Source: B1Sed10-231 sp046483385
Lineage (GTDB): Bacteria > Planctomycetota > Brocadiia > SM23-32
Assembly: GCA_046483385.1 (NCBI GenBank)
Contig: JAWODG010000194.1
Span: 1 to 64,000 of the forward strand
Reading direction: 5' to 3'
Length of the DNA: 64,000 nucleotides
The translations under genes were made by a program, and so were the position numbers. Each line of letters starts with the position of its first letter. Position 1 is the stretch's first letter. The notes beneath the pieces were generated by a model. That model was not told the DNA's origin. It searched no databases and was given only the letters and a program-made list of their open reading frames with translations. Below, in pieces: positions 1 to 8,987 of the stretch.

Positions 1-18
1 TTCACCTTCCCAAGTCCC

Positions 19-48
19 ATGTCCTGAGAATTAAATTCAATGGGACAT
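19..48. repeat. AT-rich inverted repeat at the broken end of ybeY
   Basis: ATGTCC at 19-24 pairs with GGACAT at 43-48, and inside that arm pair GAATT (28-32) and AATTC (34-38) form a second perfect palindrome around one base. The stretch is AT-rich in an otherwise GC-rich region. It supplies the stop codon that ends the ybeY frame. It looks like the edge of an inserted element or a REP-like hairpin, but the window begins 18 bases further left, so the element itself cannot be seen. Confidence 0.5.
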
Positions 49-348
49 GAGCGACTCGTCAGGTTGTGCAGGGCCAAGATGGGCCTGACGGACGGCCAGC
101 TCGGCGTTGACGATGATCTCGCCTTCGACCTTCCCCTCGGCCTCCCCGTAGGGGAAGGCCAGCACGTCGGTGACACCTTCGCGCCCGAGGAAGCGGCGGT
201 TCAACTGGACAATTCCCTCATCGTCCACGAGGGCCAGGCTCAGTTCGGCCTCCCGGCCCTCCTGCTCGAGGGCCGTCTGCACGACGCGGCGTATATCGTC
301 GGCCGGGCACTCAAGGTTGTTCTGTTTGTTGAAGACTTCCAGCTTCAT
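37..348 (-). pseudogene. ybeY: Truncated YbeY rRNA endoribonuclease
   Basis: The 103 residues match the N-terminal two thirds of YbeY, a zinc-dependent endoribonuclease for 16S rRNA maturation and ribosome quality control. Visible family signatures are the start MKLEVFNKQ, the segment LNRRFLGREGVTDVLAFPYG, and GEIIVNAELAVRQA. Family members are usually about 150 residues and carry an HGxLHLxGYDH-type zinc motif after this point. Here the frame instead runs into SLMSH and TGA at 37-39, with a second in-frame stop two codons later, so the catalytic histidines are missing. An AGGAG site precedes the ATG at 348, and the gene overlaps the pgpH 3' end by 38 bases, the usual phoH-pgpH-ybeY order. 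The protein is probably inactive unless the missing part is supplied elsewhere. A local assembly error is the alternative. Confidence 0.8.
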
Positions 349-2599
349 CCTGCTCCTGTGGCTCCTCGGAGCCGGCCCGGTCGGCGATGGACGGGACGGC
401 CTCTTCGACCTCTTCCTGTCCGGGGTAGCGTATCCGGTTGTGGTATATGGCCAGGACGCCGTGCACGAGGCTGTCCTGCAGCCTCTTCAGGTCGGTTATG
501 GTCAGTCCGGATTCGTCCAACTGACCGTCGTGTAACCTGTCGTATATGATGTCCCGCACGAGCGTGCCGACCTGTCCGGGGTCTGGGGACTCCAGCGAGC
601 GGGTGGCGCTTTCGACGGCGTCGCAAAGCATGACGATGGCGGCTTCCCTGGAACGTGGCTTCGGCAGACGGTAGCGGAAGTCATGCTTCTTGACCCGGGT
701 CCCGTCGTCGCCTTCCTCTTGTGCCTTGTCCCAGAAGTACTTCAGCACGCTCGAACCGTGGGACTGCAGGATGATGTCGCGCACCTCCTTGGGCAGGCCG
801 TACTGCTCGGCCATCTCGGCGCCGTCTTTGGGGTGTGCGGTGATGATGAGGCTGCTCATCGTGGGGGCCAGCTCTTCGTGGGGGTTTTTGGTGCCTTCGG
901 TGATGTTCTCGCTGAAGTATTCGGGCTTCTTCAGTTTGCCCACGTCGTGGAAGTAGGCGCTGACGCGGGCCAGCAAGGGATTGGCGCCGATGGCCTCGGC
1001 GGAGTCGGCCGCCAGGCTGCCCACCAGCATGCTGTGGTGGTAGGAGCCCGGGGCGTCCAGCAGCAGTTTCTGCAGCAGAGGCTGGTTGGGGTCGCTCCAT
1101 TCCAGCAGCCGGATGTCGGTGGTGACGCCGAAGAGGCGCTCGATGGCGGGCAGTCCTCCGCTGACGATGAACCCGCTCAGGAACCCGTTGGCCAGCGCGA
1201 TGAGGGAGTCCGCCAGCAGGGGAGAGCGCCAGAACTGAAGCGGCACGTTGGCTCCCTGCTGGGCTCCGACGAGGCCGAGGCCCCAGACTCCCACGAACTG
1301 AGCAATGCCCGCCAGCAGACCGGCCTTCACCAGCGCGCCCCGCGTGCGCACCTGTCCCGTCAGCAGCGCCGCCATCAGGCCGCCCACCAGCAGCACGGCA
1401 AACGCCACGTCCGAACCGGGCCCCGCCATCCGCACCAGCAGCGCAAAGAACACGGCCGTGCCGAGGCCGAAACGCTGGCCGTAAACGAGGCACATGACCA
1501 TGACCATCATGGGCACGGGCGCCCACAGCAGCGTCATGCCGTTGATCACGCACAAGCGGGCCAGAGCAACCAGCAGGACGGTGAGGAAAAGGAACACTCC
1601 CATCTGCAGCCGCTGGCGGGCCAGCTCCGGCTTGTACCGGCGCACGTACATCAGGCCGGCCACCGTCAGGATGACCACCAGCAGGCCCACGCCCAGCACG
1701 CGTTGCGCCATGACCGCTCGGCCCGCGGGGCCGGCCCAGTACTCCTGCCTCTCCCGCTGCAGGTCTTCGACGTGCTGGCGGCGCACTTCAGTGCCTTTCG
1801 ACAGGATGGTTCGACCGGCCTCCACGGTTTTGAGATGCATTGGCTCGGCTTCTGCGGCCCGCTGCGCTGCGTCGCGGCTCAACTCCACCTCGAGCGCGAG
1901 CGGGGGCGTAAGCCGGGCGACCAGAACCCGTCGGGCCAGCGATGCTTGCGAAGGGTCCATGCCCTCCAGGGCCGGGTCCAGCACCTCTCGCACCGCCTCC
2001 GCCGACGCTGCCAGCGGGTGGACGCCAGAGAGCGGGATCTCCTGCTCTTCGTCGGTGGGCCCAACGATCCTGGCTTTCGAGGTTGTCTTCTCGGTTATCA
2101 ACGGGTCGTCGAGTGTCTCCGGAGCGACCAGATGGCGCTCGCTGAAGGCCTTCAGGGCTTCCTCGAGGGCGTCTGCCCTGCCCTGCAGTTCGGCGGCAAC
2201 ATCGGACAGGCTGTCCGCCGGGACTTCCGATCCGACGCGTCCGGCAAGGGCGTCAGGCTCCTGCCGTATGCGGGCGAGGGCCTGCTGGATGGATTCCTCG
2301 CAGGCGGAGCGCTGCAGTCCGAAGACCGGCGGTGTATCGCGCCGGGCTTCCTCGCGTGCGGCTTCGGTGCGGTTCATGTCCACGCTGGTGAAGGTGACGC
2401 GCGCGCGGTAGTCCCGCGGGGCTTGCTGGCCGAGCTGAATCCCGAGTGGCGGGCGGCCCGCGTTCATGATGAGAACCACTGCCGCCACGAAAAGTAGCAG
2501 CCACGCCGCCCGCGCGGCGAGGCCCCACAAGGACGGGGATTCCTCGGATGCCTCCCCCCGTGCGGCTCCGTTTTTATGGCCTTTGCTATTCTGGCGCAT
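311..2599 (-). CDS. pgpH: 7TMR-HD family cyclic-di-AMP phosphodiesterase (PgpH-like)
   Basis: This 762-residue membrane protein has the PgpH layout. There is an N-terminal transmembrane helix (AWLLLFVAAVVLIM), a long extracytoplasmic region to about residue 290, a block of seven hydrophobic helices (about 300-490), and a cytoplasmic HD domain. The HD domain shows YHHSMLVGSLA and HDVGKL (H551-D552), with downstream His/Asp residues that bind metals in this family. Known members hydrolyse c-di-AMP to pApA. The start has GGAG seven bases upstream and overlaps phoH by 14 bases, so translation is probably coupled. The acidic, Gln-rich C-terminal tail is low complexity. Confidence 0.9.
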   Translation of the reverse strand: MRQNSKGHKNGAARGEASEESPSLWGLAARAAWLLLFVAAVVLIMNAGRPPLGIQLGQQAPRDYRARVTFTSVDMNRTEAAREEARRDTPPVFGLQRSACEESIQQALARIRQEPDALAGRVGSEVPADSLSDVAAELQGRADALEEALKAFSERHLVAPETLDDPLITEKTTSKARIVGPTDEEQEIPLSGVHPLAASAEAVREVLDPALEGMDPSQASLARRVLVARLTPPLALEVELSRDAAQRAAEAEPMHLKTVEAGRTILSKGTEVRRQHVEDLQRERQEYWAGPAGRAVMAQRVLGVGLLVVILTVAGLMYVRRYKPELARQRLQMGVFLFLTVLLVALARLCVINGMTLLWAPVPMMVMVMCLVYGQRFGLGTAVFFALLVRMAGPGSDVAFAVLLVGGLMAALLTGQVRTRGALVKAGLLAGIAQFVGVWGLGLVGAQQGANVPLQFWRSPLLADSLIALANGFLSGFIVSGGLPAIERLFGVTTDIRLLEWSDPNQPLLQKLLLDAPGSYHHSMLVGSLAADSAEAIGANPLLARVSAYFHDVGKLKKPEYFSENITEGTKNPHEELAPTMSSLIITAHPKDGAEMAEQYGLPKEVRDIILQSHGSSVLKYFWDKAQEEGDDGTRVKKHDFRYRLPKPRSREAAIVMLCDAVESATRSLESPDPGQVGTLVRDIIYDRLHDGQLDESGLTITDLKRLQDSLVHGVLAIYHNRIRYPGQEEVEEAVPSIADRAGSEEPQEQDEAGSLQQTEQP

Positions 2600-3557
2600 T
2601 CTCGGGCTCCTGCGATTCGAGACCGCCGGTCACCGGCAGATCGCGCTGATAGGCGTCCAGTATCCGCCGGACCAGCGGGTGTCGCACGATGTCGCGCTCG
2701 GTAAGCCATACAAAGCGTATTCCGGGCACCTCGCGCAGCCGCTCCTGCGCGTCCACCAGGCCGCTGCGCGTCTCAGGCGGCAGGTCAACCTGCGTGATGT
2801 CGCCGGTCACCAGCAGCCTGGCGTGCGGACCCAGGCGGCTCAGGAAGGTCTTCATCTGGCCCACGGTGCAGTTCTGCGCCTCGTCCAGGATGATGAACGC
2901 GTTGTCCAGGGTGCGGCCCCGAACGAAAGCCAGCGGCACTATCTCGATAAGATCGTTGTCCAGATACCTCTGGACGCGGCGGGCGTCCACCAGGTCGTGC
3001 AGGGCGTCGTAGAGCGGCCTCAGGTAAGGGTTTACCTTGGCGTAGATGTCGCCCGGAAGGAAGCCCAGATTCTCCCCGGCTTCCACGGCCGGTCGGCACA
3101 GGATGATCCGCTTCAGCTCGTCCTTCTTCAGGTAGTTCAACGCGGTGGCCACGCCCAGGTAAGTCTTGCCCGTGCCGGCCGGGCCGATGCAGAAGACGAC
3201 GTCGCTGCTGAACATGGCGCGCAGGTAAGCGGCCTGGCCCGGCGTTTTGGGGAAGACGCCCGGCCAGGGCTCCAGGTCCTCGCCCAACTCCGGGGCGGGG
3301 CTCTCGAGCTGGCGTTCCACCAGTTTGTCCACGGTCTGCTGGGTGATGTCCTCTCCGCTGTTGAGCATCTGCTCCAGTTCCAGCACGGCCGCTTCGCAGC
3401 GCTTCACTTTATCCGGGGGCCCGTCGATGCGCAGTTCTCCCCCCCGCGCGACCAGTCCGACCTCGAACGCGTCGCGCAGTTGTTTCAGATATGTATCCCG
3501 CGGACCGAACAGGCGCAGCACCTCATCCTGTCCGCCCACCTGCAGGGTCCTTTGCAC
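2586..3557 (-). CDS. phoH: PhoH-like ATPase
   Basis: The 323-residue protein has the PhoH/YbeZ layout: an N-terminal KH-like region, then a P-loop ATPase. Walker A is GPAGTGKTYL near residues 125-134 and Walker B is AFIILDEAQN. It is followed by the family's TGDITQVDLP sensor segment. PhoH proteins are RNA-linked ATPases commonly encoded beside YbeY. The start is GTG with GGAGG upstream, and the gene lies six bases after cdsA and overlaps pgpH. It is an ordinary member of this conserved operon. Confidence 0.92.
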   Translation of the reverse strand: MQRTLQVGGQDEVLRLFGPRDTYLKQLRDAFEVGLVARGGELRIDGPPDKVKRCEAAVLELEQMLNSGEDITQQTVDKLVERQLESPAPELGEDLEPWPGVFPKTPGQAAYLRAMFSSDVVFCIGPAGTGKTYLGVATALNYLKKDELKRIILCRPAVEAGENLGFLPGDIYAKVNPYLRPLYDALHDLVDARRVQRYLDNDLIEIVPLAFVRGRTLDNAFIILDEAQNCTVGQMKTFLSRLGPHARLLVTGDITQVDLPPETRSGLVDAQERLREVPGIRFVWLTERDIVRHPLVRRILDAYQRDLPVTGGLESQEPENAPE

Positions 3558-3563
3558 GATGAC

Positions 3564-4478
3564 CTATCCTCCGAGAGCCAGGCTCTCGTATACGCTCAGG
3601 AAAACAAAGCCCAGCGGGGCGGTGAACAGCACGTCGTCCAGCATGTCCAGCATCCCGCCGAAGCCCGGCAGCAGGCTGCCGGAGTCCTTGATATCCGCCT
3701 GTCTTTTCAGCAGCGACTCGGCCAGGTCGCCGAAGATGCCCGTCAGCGCGGCCAGCAGGCCGAACACCACGGCCGCGCCAGGCCGCATCACGCCCAACGG
3801 ACTGATGCTGAGACCCCATGAGACGGCCACGGCCGCCACCACGGCGCCGACGGCGCCGGCCACCGTCTTGCCCGGGCTCACCCGGGGCACCAGCTTGCGC
3901 CGCCCCAGCAGGGAACCCGCGAAGTAGGCCCCGCTGGAGCCGGCCTTGCACACGCCGACGACCGCGATAAGCCCGGCGACGCCCCAGCGCAGCCGTACGG
4001 CCGTCAGAAAGCCCAGCATAACCGGCACGTACGTCCAGCCCAGCACGTAGGACCCGACCGACTGAAGCGATTCGCCGATCTCGCCCCGGACGATACGCAC
4101 GCCGAACACGCCCATCACGAGGGCGCTCAGCAGCACCCCGCTCCAAAGCCACGGGTCGTATGCCCCGGTTGCCATGCCGGCCCATTGGACCAGCGACAAC
4201 GCCACTCCGCCGATCACAAGAGCGCGCAGGTCGGTTCCCAGACCAAGCCGGCGGGCCAGATACGCGAACTCGTGCAGCCCCAGCGCCACCATGGCCAGCA
4301 GCACACCACAGTAAACGAACCCCGCTTCCCAGGTGGAGTCAACCGCCAGCATGAGGGCAATCAGCAACACCAGCAGCGTCCCCAGCCCGGTGCGGACGGC
4401 AATGGGCGTGGAACGCGGCCGGGGAAGTTCCGCGGGCGTCACCGAACCGTCCTGCTGCGCCGTCTCTGCTGCGTCCAT
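3564..4478 (-). CDS. cdsA: Phosphatidate cytidylyltransferase
   Basis: CdsA makes CDP-diacylglycerol from CTP and phosphatidic acid, the branch point of phospholipid synthesis. The 304-residue protein is almost entirely hydrophobic helices. It ends with the family signature region: VSPGKTVAGAVG, then GDLAESLLKRQADIKDSGSLLPGFGGMLDMLD, where the Asp residues bind metal. A GGGGAG site stands just before the ATG. It follows uppS, the usual pairing of these two lipid-synthesis genes, and is read in the purA-to-ybeY operon. The stop is TAG, which matters for judging the amber codon in trpE. Confidence 0.93.
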   Translation of the reverse strand: MDAAETAQQDGSVTPAELPRPRSTPIAVRTGLGTLLVLLIALMLAVDSTWEAGFVYCGVLLAMVALGLHEFAYLARRLGLGTDLRALVIGGVALSLVQWAGMATGAYDPWLWSGVLLSALVMGVFGVRIVRGEIGESLQSVGSYVLGWTYVPVMLGFLTAVRLRWGVAGLIAVVGVCKAGSSGAYFAGSLLGRRKLVPRVSPGKTVAGAVGAVVAAVAVSWGLSISPLGVMRPGAAVVFGLLAALTGIFGDLAESLLKRQADIKDSGSLLPGFGGMLDMLDDVLFTAPLGFVFLSVYESLALGG

Positions 4479-4492
4479 GGGTCTCCCCGTTC

Positions 4493-5242
4493 TCAGCCGT
4501 CCCTCCGTTCGGAGGCCGGCGTGTCTTCGGCCAGTCCGCCGAACCGCCGCTCGCGGCGCGCGTACTCCCGCAACGCCTCGAGGAACTGTTCCTCCCGGAA
4601 CTCCGGCCAGTATGTCTCGGTCACGTAGAGTTCAGCGTACCAGAGTTGCCACAGGAGGAAATTGCTCAGCCGCTGCTCTCCTCCCGTCCTTATCATCAGG
4701 TCCGGGTCGGGCAGGCCAGCCGTGTCGAGGTAGCTTCCGAAGAGCTCCGCGTCGATCTCGTCCGGCTCGATCCGGCCGTCACGGACGCGCCGGGCCAACT
4801 CGCGCGCCGCGTGGGCTATCTCCTGCCGCCCGCCGTAGTTCAGGGCCAGTGTGAGCGTCAGGTCGGTGCCTTCGCGCGTCTCCTCGATGGTGCGGGCCAG
4901 CTCGTCGCGAACGTTCTCCGGCAGGCGGTCCAGCCCGCCGATGGCGCGCAACCGCACGTTCTTGTCCGCGTACTCCTGCCGCCTTCGCCGGAGGAAACGA
5001 CTCAGACGCGCCATCAGGAAGTTTACCTCCTCCTGCGGCCGCTTCCAGTTCTCAGTGCTGAAGGCGTAGAGGGTCAGGAAGGGTATGGACCAGTTCAGGC
5101 AGCACTCGGCGATCTCCCGGGCGCTCTCGAAGCCGACGCGATGGCCTTCGATGCGCGGCATGCTGCGGGCCCGCGCCCAGCGGCCGTTGCCGTCCATGAT
5201 GATGGCCACGTGCCGGGGCAGCTTGTCGGGGAGGTCAGTCAT
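4493..5242 (-). CDS. uppS: Isoprenyl transferase (undecaprenyl diphosphate synthase)
   Basis: This cis-prenyltransferase condenses isopentenyl diphosphate onto farnesyl diphosphate to give the C55 carrier lipid for peptidoglycan and surface glycans. The 249 residues carry the complete signature set: HVAIIMDGNGRWA near residue 12 with the catalytic Asp, GHRVG, TLYAFSTENW, and the C-terminal RTGGEQRLSNFLLWQ segment with the conserved arginines. The length is normal. The ATG overlaps the end of purA by eight bases, so the genes are co-transcribed and probably coupled. Confidence 0.95.
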   Translation of the reverse strand: MTDLPDKLPRHVAIIMDGNGRWARARSMPRIEGHRVGFESAREIAECCLNWSIPFLTLYAFSTENWKRPQEEVNFLMARLSRFLRRRRQEYADKNVRLRAIGGLDRLPENVRDELARTIEETREGTDLTLTLALNYGGRQEIAHAARELARRVRDGRIEPDEIDAELFGSYLDTAGLPDPDLMIRTGGEQRLSNFLLWQLWYAELYVTETYWPEFREEQFLEALREYARRERRFGGLAEDTPASERRDG

Positions 5243-6524
5243 CGCCCTTCCGCTCGATCACCTGAGTCCTGTCCGGACCGACCGAGACGAACTCTACGGG
5301 CGCTCCGGCCATCTGCTCGATGGCCTTCAGGTACTTCTGCGCCTCCACCGGCAGGTCCTCCCATTCGGTGATGTCGGTGATGTCGCACTGCCATCCGGGG
5401 AACTCCTCGTAGACCGGCTCGACCGCCCCGAGGGTCTCGAGTGAAGCGGGGAAGTGCTCCAGCTTCTTTCCGTCCACGCGATATGAAGTGCAGACCTTTA
5501 TCGTCTCGAAGGCGCTCAGCACGTCCAGCAGGCCGACGGCCAGCGCCCCGACCCCGTTCAGGGCCGTGGTGTGCCGCAGGGCCACTCCGTCCAGCCATCC
5601 GCAGCGGCGGGGGCGCCCCGTCGTCGAGCCGAACTCCTGGCCGCGCTCACGGATCAGCTCGCCGGTCTCGTTGTCCTGTTCCGTGGGGAACGGCCCCTCG
5701 CCCACCCGAGAGCAGTAGGACTTCGCGACGCCCATCACGCGGTCTATCCGGGTCGGAGGGATGCCCGTGCCGACGGCGCCACCGCCCGCCACCACCGGGC
5801 TGCTGGTCACGTAGGGATAGGTGCCGAAGTTCAGGTCCAGCAGGCTCCCCTGCGCGCCCTCCAGCAGGATGCTGCGCCCCTCCCGCAGCGCCTCGTGAAT
5901 GATGGGCACGGTGTCCGTCACGAACGGGCGCAGCCGCTCGGCGTAGCCGCAGTACTCCTCATAGACCTCGTCCACGTCAAGCGGGTCGAGCCCGTAGATG
6001 TCCGTCAGCATCCGGTTCTTGACGTCCATCAGCGCCTCCAGCCGCTCGCGGAAGACGTCAGGGTTCATCATCTCGGCGAAGCGGATGCCGCAGCGGGCGG
6101 CCTTGTCGGCGTAGCAAGGGCCTATTCCGCGGCCCGTCGTGCCTATCTTGCTCTCGCCACGCTCGGACTCGCTGGCCCTGTCCATGATCTTGTGGTGCGG
6201 CATGACGACGTGGGCACGATCGCTGACGGCCAGATTGTCGCCGACCTGGACGCCGCGCTCGCGCAGGCCGTCTATCTCCTCCAGCAACCCGCCGGGGTCG
6301 ACAACCAGGCCGTTGCCCACGATGCAGAGGGTGCCCGAGTGCAGGATGCCGCTGGGCACCAGGTGCAGCACGAACTTCTCGTCGTCTATCTGGACGGTGT
6401 GACCGGCATTGGCGCCGCCCTGAAACCGCGCGACTATCTCGTAGCGGCTCGACAGGGCGTCTATAACCTTGCCCTTGCCTTCGTCGCCCCACTGCAGTCC
6501 GACCAGCAGGAGCGTTTCGGACAT
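5235..6524 (-). CDS. purA: Adenylosuccinate synthetase
   Basis: PurA joins IMP and aspartate using GTP in the first committed step of AMP synthesis. The 429-residue length is typical. LQWGDEGKGKVIDALS at the N-terminus is the GTP-binding/catalytic loop, and GRGIGPCYADKAAR, RFQGGANAGHT and the C-terminal VGPDRTQ segment are all family marks. It is the first gene of the run towards ybeY. A strong promoter lies about 230 bases upstream, leaving a long untranslated leader in which I recognise no known riboswitch. Confidence 0.96.
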   Translation of the reverse strand: MSETLLLVGLQWGDEGKGKVIDALSSRYEIVARFQGGANAGHTVQIDDEKFVLHLVPSGILHSGTLCIVGNGLVVDPGGLLEEIDGLRERGVQVGDNLAVSDRAHVVMPHHKIMDRASESERGESKIGTTGRGIGPCYADKAARCGIRFAEMMNPDVFRERLEALMDVKNRMLTDIYGLDPLDVDEVYEEYCGYAERLRPFVTDTVPIIHEALREGRSILLEGAQGSLLDLNFGTYPYVTSSPVVAGGGAVGTGIPPTRIDRVMGVAKSYCSRVGEGPFPTEQDNETGELIRERGQEFGSTTGRPRRCGWLDGVALRHTTALNGVGALAVGLLDVLSAFETIKVCTSYRVDGKKLEHFPASLETLGAVEPVYEEFPGWQCDITDITEWEDLPVEAQKYLKAIEQMAGAPVEFVSVGPDRTQVIERKGDD

Positions 6525-6762
6525 TTGCTTGACCTTTCAGCGTTCGGGTTCTCCGGCCGCCCGTCGCAGACGGCTTGTCGCGACGGGGAAGGGCGGAGGG
6601 AGTAAAGTGGACGGAGAGATGCGGACACGAAGCTATGTCAGCCTGGCTAACCCACGATTTCGACTTCTCGGAGAATTGTGCGGCGAGCGAAGCCCGTTTC
6701 CCGGACAATCCGCCCCCCTGATGCGGAACAGCCAGCGGTCCTGAATGCTGCCACAGAACGCC

Positions 6763-6791
6763 ATTATATTCACCGCGGGGCGGCGCGTCAA
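6763..6791 (-). promoter_or_regulatory. Promoter of the purA-uppS-cdsA-phoH-pgpH-ybeY operon
   Basis: On the minus strand TTGACG (6786-6791) and a perfect TATAAT (6763-6768) are separated by exactly 17 bases. This is the best promoter match in the window and it faces purA. Transcription would begin near 6756, giving a leader of about 230 nt before the purA ATG. The 6525-6841 gap holds this promoter and nothing else I can identify. Confidence 0.8.
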
Positions 6792-6841
6792 GTCCAAAGG
6801 ACAGCCTGGTAGTGGCACATAAAGTTTTTGTTCAGAAGAAC

Positions 6842-8674
6842 TTACGTGTCTTGCGATGCCGGCGTATTGCTCGCCGGTGAGGGACCCCCGCGTTGCAGGG
6901 ACAACTGGTGGACCCGTTGGGCAATCTCCCGACGCTCCCCGGCATCCCAGCGACCCCGCGCGCAACGCCGCAGGCACCGGACCCGTTCCAGCAGCGACAC
7001 CGACTGCGGCAACTGGGCGTTGATACGCGCGAGGCATTTGGTCCATTCCTTCCGGCTCATCGGCCGCCCGAAGCGCACGCGTTCCAGGTCGATCAGGTAC
7101 AGTTCCAGCCCATCCTCGCCCCTGTGGACGAGGATGTTGGTCGGCTTGGTGTCCGGGTGATAGACCTCCTGTCGGTCCAGCGACAGCAACAGGTCCGCCA
7201 CGGCCCGGCCCAGGCGGCGCCGCTCTGTGGCATCCGGCTCGTGCGACCGGATGAAATCCACGAGCCCCCCTTCGTTGGGCAGCTCTTCGGTTATCAGGTA
7301 GTCGGGGTCTCCGCGGAGTTTGTGGCGGCTCTCAAGCAGGGCCAGAGGCTGGGCCGCCGGCAGGCCCCGGACGTGGAAGCCGCGCGCGGCAAACCACGCC
7401 CCACGTGCCCGGCTGCGGGGGCGGAGCACGTCCTTGAGCCGCTCGGGCAGCGTGTCGCGGCGAAATGCTTTCACGCACACGGTGCCCGGCAGCACATCCT
7501 CCGGGTCGGCCGGTTGGTTCAGGGTGCGGGGCGGCACCGACTCGCACGTGCACAAACTCACCTCCGTCCGCCGGCCAGCCCGGCAGACCTCCACCTGCGG
7601 GGCCCGGCCGGACAGGGCCTCCCTATGAGTATCCACCGCCGAAAGGGCCGCCCCGAGAGGGAAATCCCGCCGCCGGTGGACCACGAAATCCGACGTCTTC
7701 GCCCGGGTGAACAGGGAGCTTTCCTTCAGGCAACGCTTCGTGCGGCTGCGCAGGTGGCGCCGCTCGTGGGCAGTGGCCGCCTCCGCCACGGCGCGGGCCC
7801 ACGCCGTGGAGCGACCGCGGGAGTCCCCACCCCATCTCTGCAGGAAGGCGCGCAGGTAGCGCACCCGCGCCCGCAGCCCAACCTGCTCCGGGACGGAACC
7901 GTGCAACATGGCCAGCATCTTGACCATGTGTCGCCGCCGCACACGCCGTCGGCGCATCGCGTGCAGGTCCGTCACGACCAGCCGGCTACCGGGCGGCGCC
8001 TCGGGCCGCACCAGCAGGTTCTCGGCGTGGTAGTCGGTATGGTGGAAGCCGCCTTCGGCCAGCTCGGCCGTTAGGCTCGCCAGTTCGGCGGCCAGCTCGC
8101 GGCGGAACTTCCGCGGGCGAGCAGGCCACTGCTGCCGCGCGAACTCCTTCAGATGGACCGTCCCGGTGATCTCCCGGCTGACCAAAAAGCCCTCGCAGGG
8201 CAGTCCCCGGCGCCGGCGCACGGCGATCGCCAATACGTCGCAGGTCGGTATGTCGGCCGCCTGCAGGGCCCGACAGATACGCCACTCCCGCGCCGGCTTT
8301 GACGGGGCAAGCGTGTAGCGCAGCCGGTCGAACAGGTCGCGGAACTTGTAACGCTTCACGTAGAGCCCGGGCCCGCCGGGTGCCACCGGATCGTCAATGC
8401 GGAAGACGCTGCGGGTAGTGCTGTCCTTGATGGTCCGGTCGTCCGGCATCTCCTCCGGCCGGCGCAACGGTTCGAGGTCCAGTTGGGGAACCATGGGCGC
8501 GAAGTCGGCCACGCTCTTCCACGTCATGCCGTGCGCCTTGACTCGCTGAGTGGCTCTCTCAAGCATCTGAACCTGGGGCAAAGGGGAAAACCGTGCGCTC
8601 GACGTCGGCGCCCATGGTACAACCGAAACGCCATTCATTGCAAAGGGGCTGAAGGCACACTTGACCCCCGGCAC
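6842..8674 (-). CDS. Tandem-domain lipopolysaccharide kinase (WaaP/Kdo-kinase-like)
   Basis: Two protein-kinase-like domains lie in one chain. The first (about residues 80-270) has the catalytic loop HHTDYHAENLLV and metal site VVTDLHAM. The second (about 380-580) has VYHPDTKPTNILV and LYLIDLERV. Both match the HxDxxxxNxL loop and xxD metal-site pattern of the WaaP/Kdo sugar-kinase group, which phosphorylates lipopolysaccharide core or Kdo. Both keep the catalytic Asp and the Asn. Fusion of two copies is unusual. The start is uncertain: internal ATGs at 8566 and 8527 are plausible, since the first 36 residues look unconserved and the 8527 start has an AAGG upstream. The substrate is unknown; the presence of an outer membrane is inferred from the family. 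Confidence 0.7.
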   Translation of the reverse strand: MPGVKCAFSPFAMNGVSVVPWAPTSSARFSPLPQVQMLERATQRVKAHGMTWKSVADFAPMVPQLDLEPLRRPEEMPDDRTIKDSTTRSVFRIDDPVAPGGPGLYVKRYKFRDLFDRLRYTLAPSKPAREWRICRALQAADIPTCDVLAIAVRRRRGLPCEGFLVSREITGTVHLKEFARQQWPARPRKFRRELAAELASLTAELAEGGFHHTDYHAENLLVRPEAPPGSRLVVTDLHAMRRRRVRRRHMVKMLAMLHGSVPEQVGLRARVRYLRAFLQRWGGDSRGRSTAWARAVAEAATAHERRHLRSRTKRCLKESSLFTRAKTSDFVVHRRRDFPLGAALSAVDTHREALSGRAPQVEVCRAGRRTEVSLCTCESVPPRTLNQPADPEDVLPGTVCVKAFRRDTLPERLKDVLRPRSRARGAWFAARGFHVRGLPAAQPLALLESRHKLRGDPDYLITEELPNEGGLVDFIRSHEPDATERRRLGRAVADLLLSLDRQEVYHPDTKPTNILVHRGEDGLELYLIDLERVRFGRPMSRKEWTKCLARINAQLPQSVSLLERVRCLRRCARGRWDAGERREIAQRVHQLSLQRGGPSPASNTPASQDT

Positions 8675-8888
8675 GCCCGCAGCTATTGAGCCCCGTAAGA
8701 CTGATGACGTCGCTCACCGGGCGGGCGACGTTTACCCGCGCCGGGCGGGAATTCGTGGACCAGCACAGGATCTTCCACTGGGGTTATGACTCGAGGCTCA
8801 CCCCCGGTCGATCACTCTGTTTCGACCTGGAATCCGCGAGCCCGCGCGTGGAATGGAGCATCCGGCAGGCGGCACAAGGGATGCACCG

Positions 8889-8917
8889 TTGACGTACGCC
8901 CGGCAGTGGAATAGTGT
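8889..8917 (+). promoter_or_regulatory. Promoter of the FAD oxidoreductase gene
   Basis: TTGACG (8889-8894), 17 bases, then TAGTGT (8912-8917), pointing at the gene that starts at 8988. The rest of the 8675-8987 gap contains a 7-bp hairpin near 8707-8731 (ACGTCGC with GCGACGT) that could end transcription, and no credible coding frame. Confidence 0.55.
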
Positions 8918-8987
8918 GCGATTATGCTGATGGCCAGTCGCATGTGGCGGCACGCCTGACGTAATCCCCGCTGACAGGAGTTGGACG

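Noticed and set aside
683..2497. Long plus-strand open frame of about 600 codons
   Set aside because: It lies entirely antisense to pgpH, has the His/Gln/Ala-rich composition of a shadow frame in GC-rich DNA, and matches no family.
6525..6756. Purine riboswitch in the long purA leader
   Set aside because: No pattern resembling the purine or other known riboswitch cores could be made out by eye.
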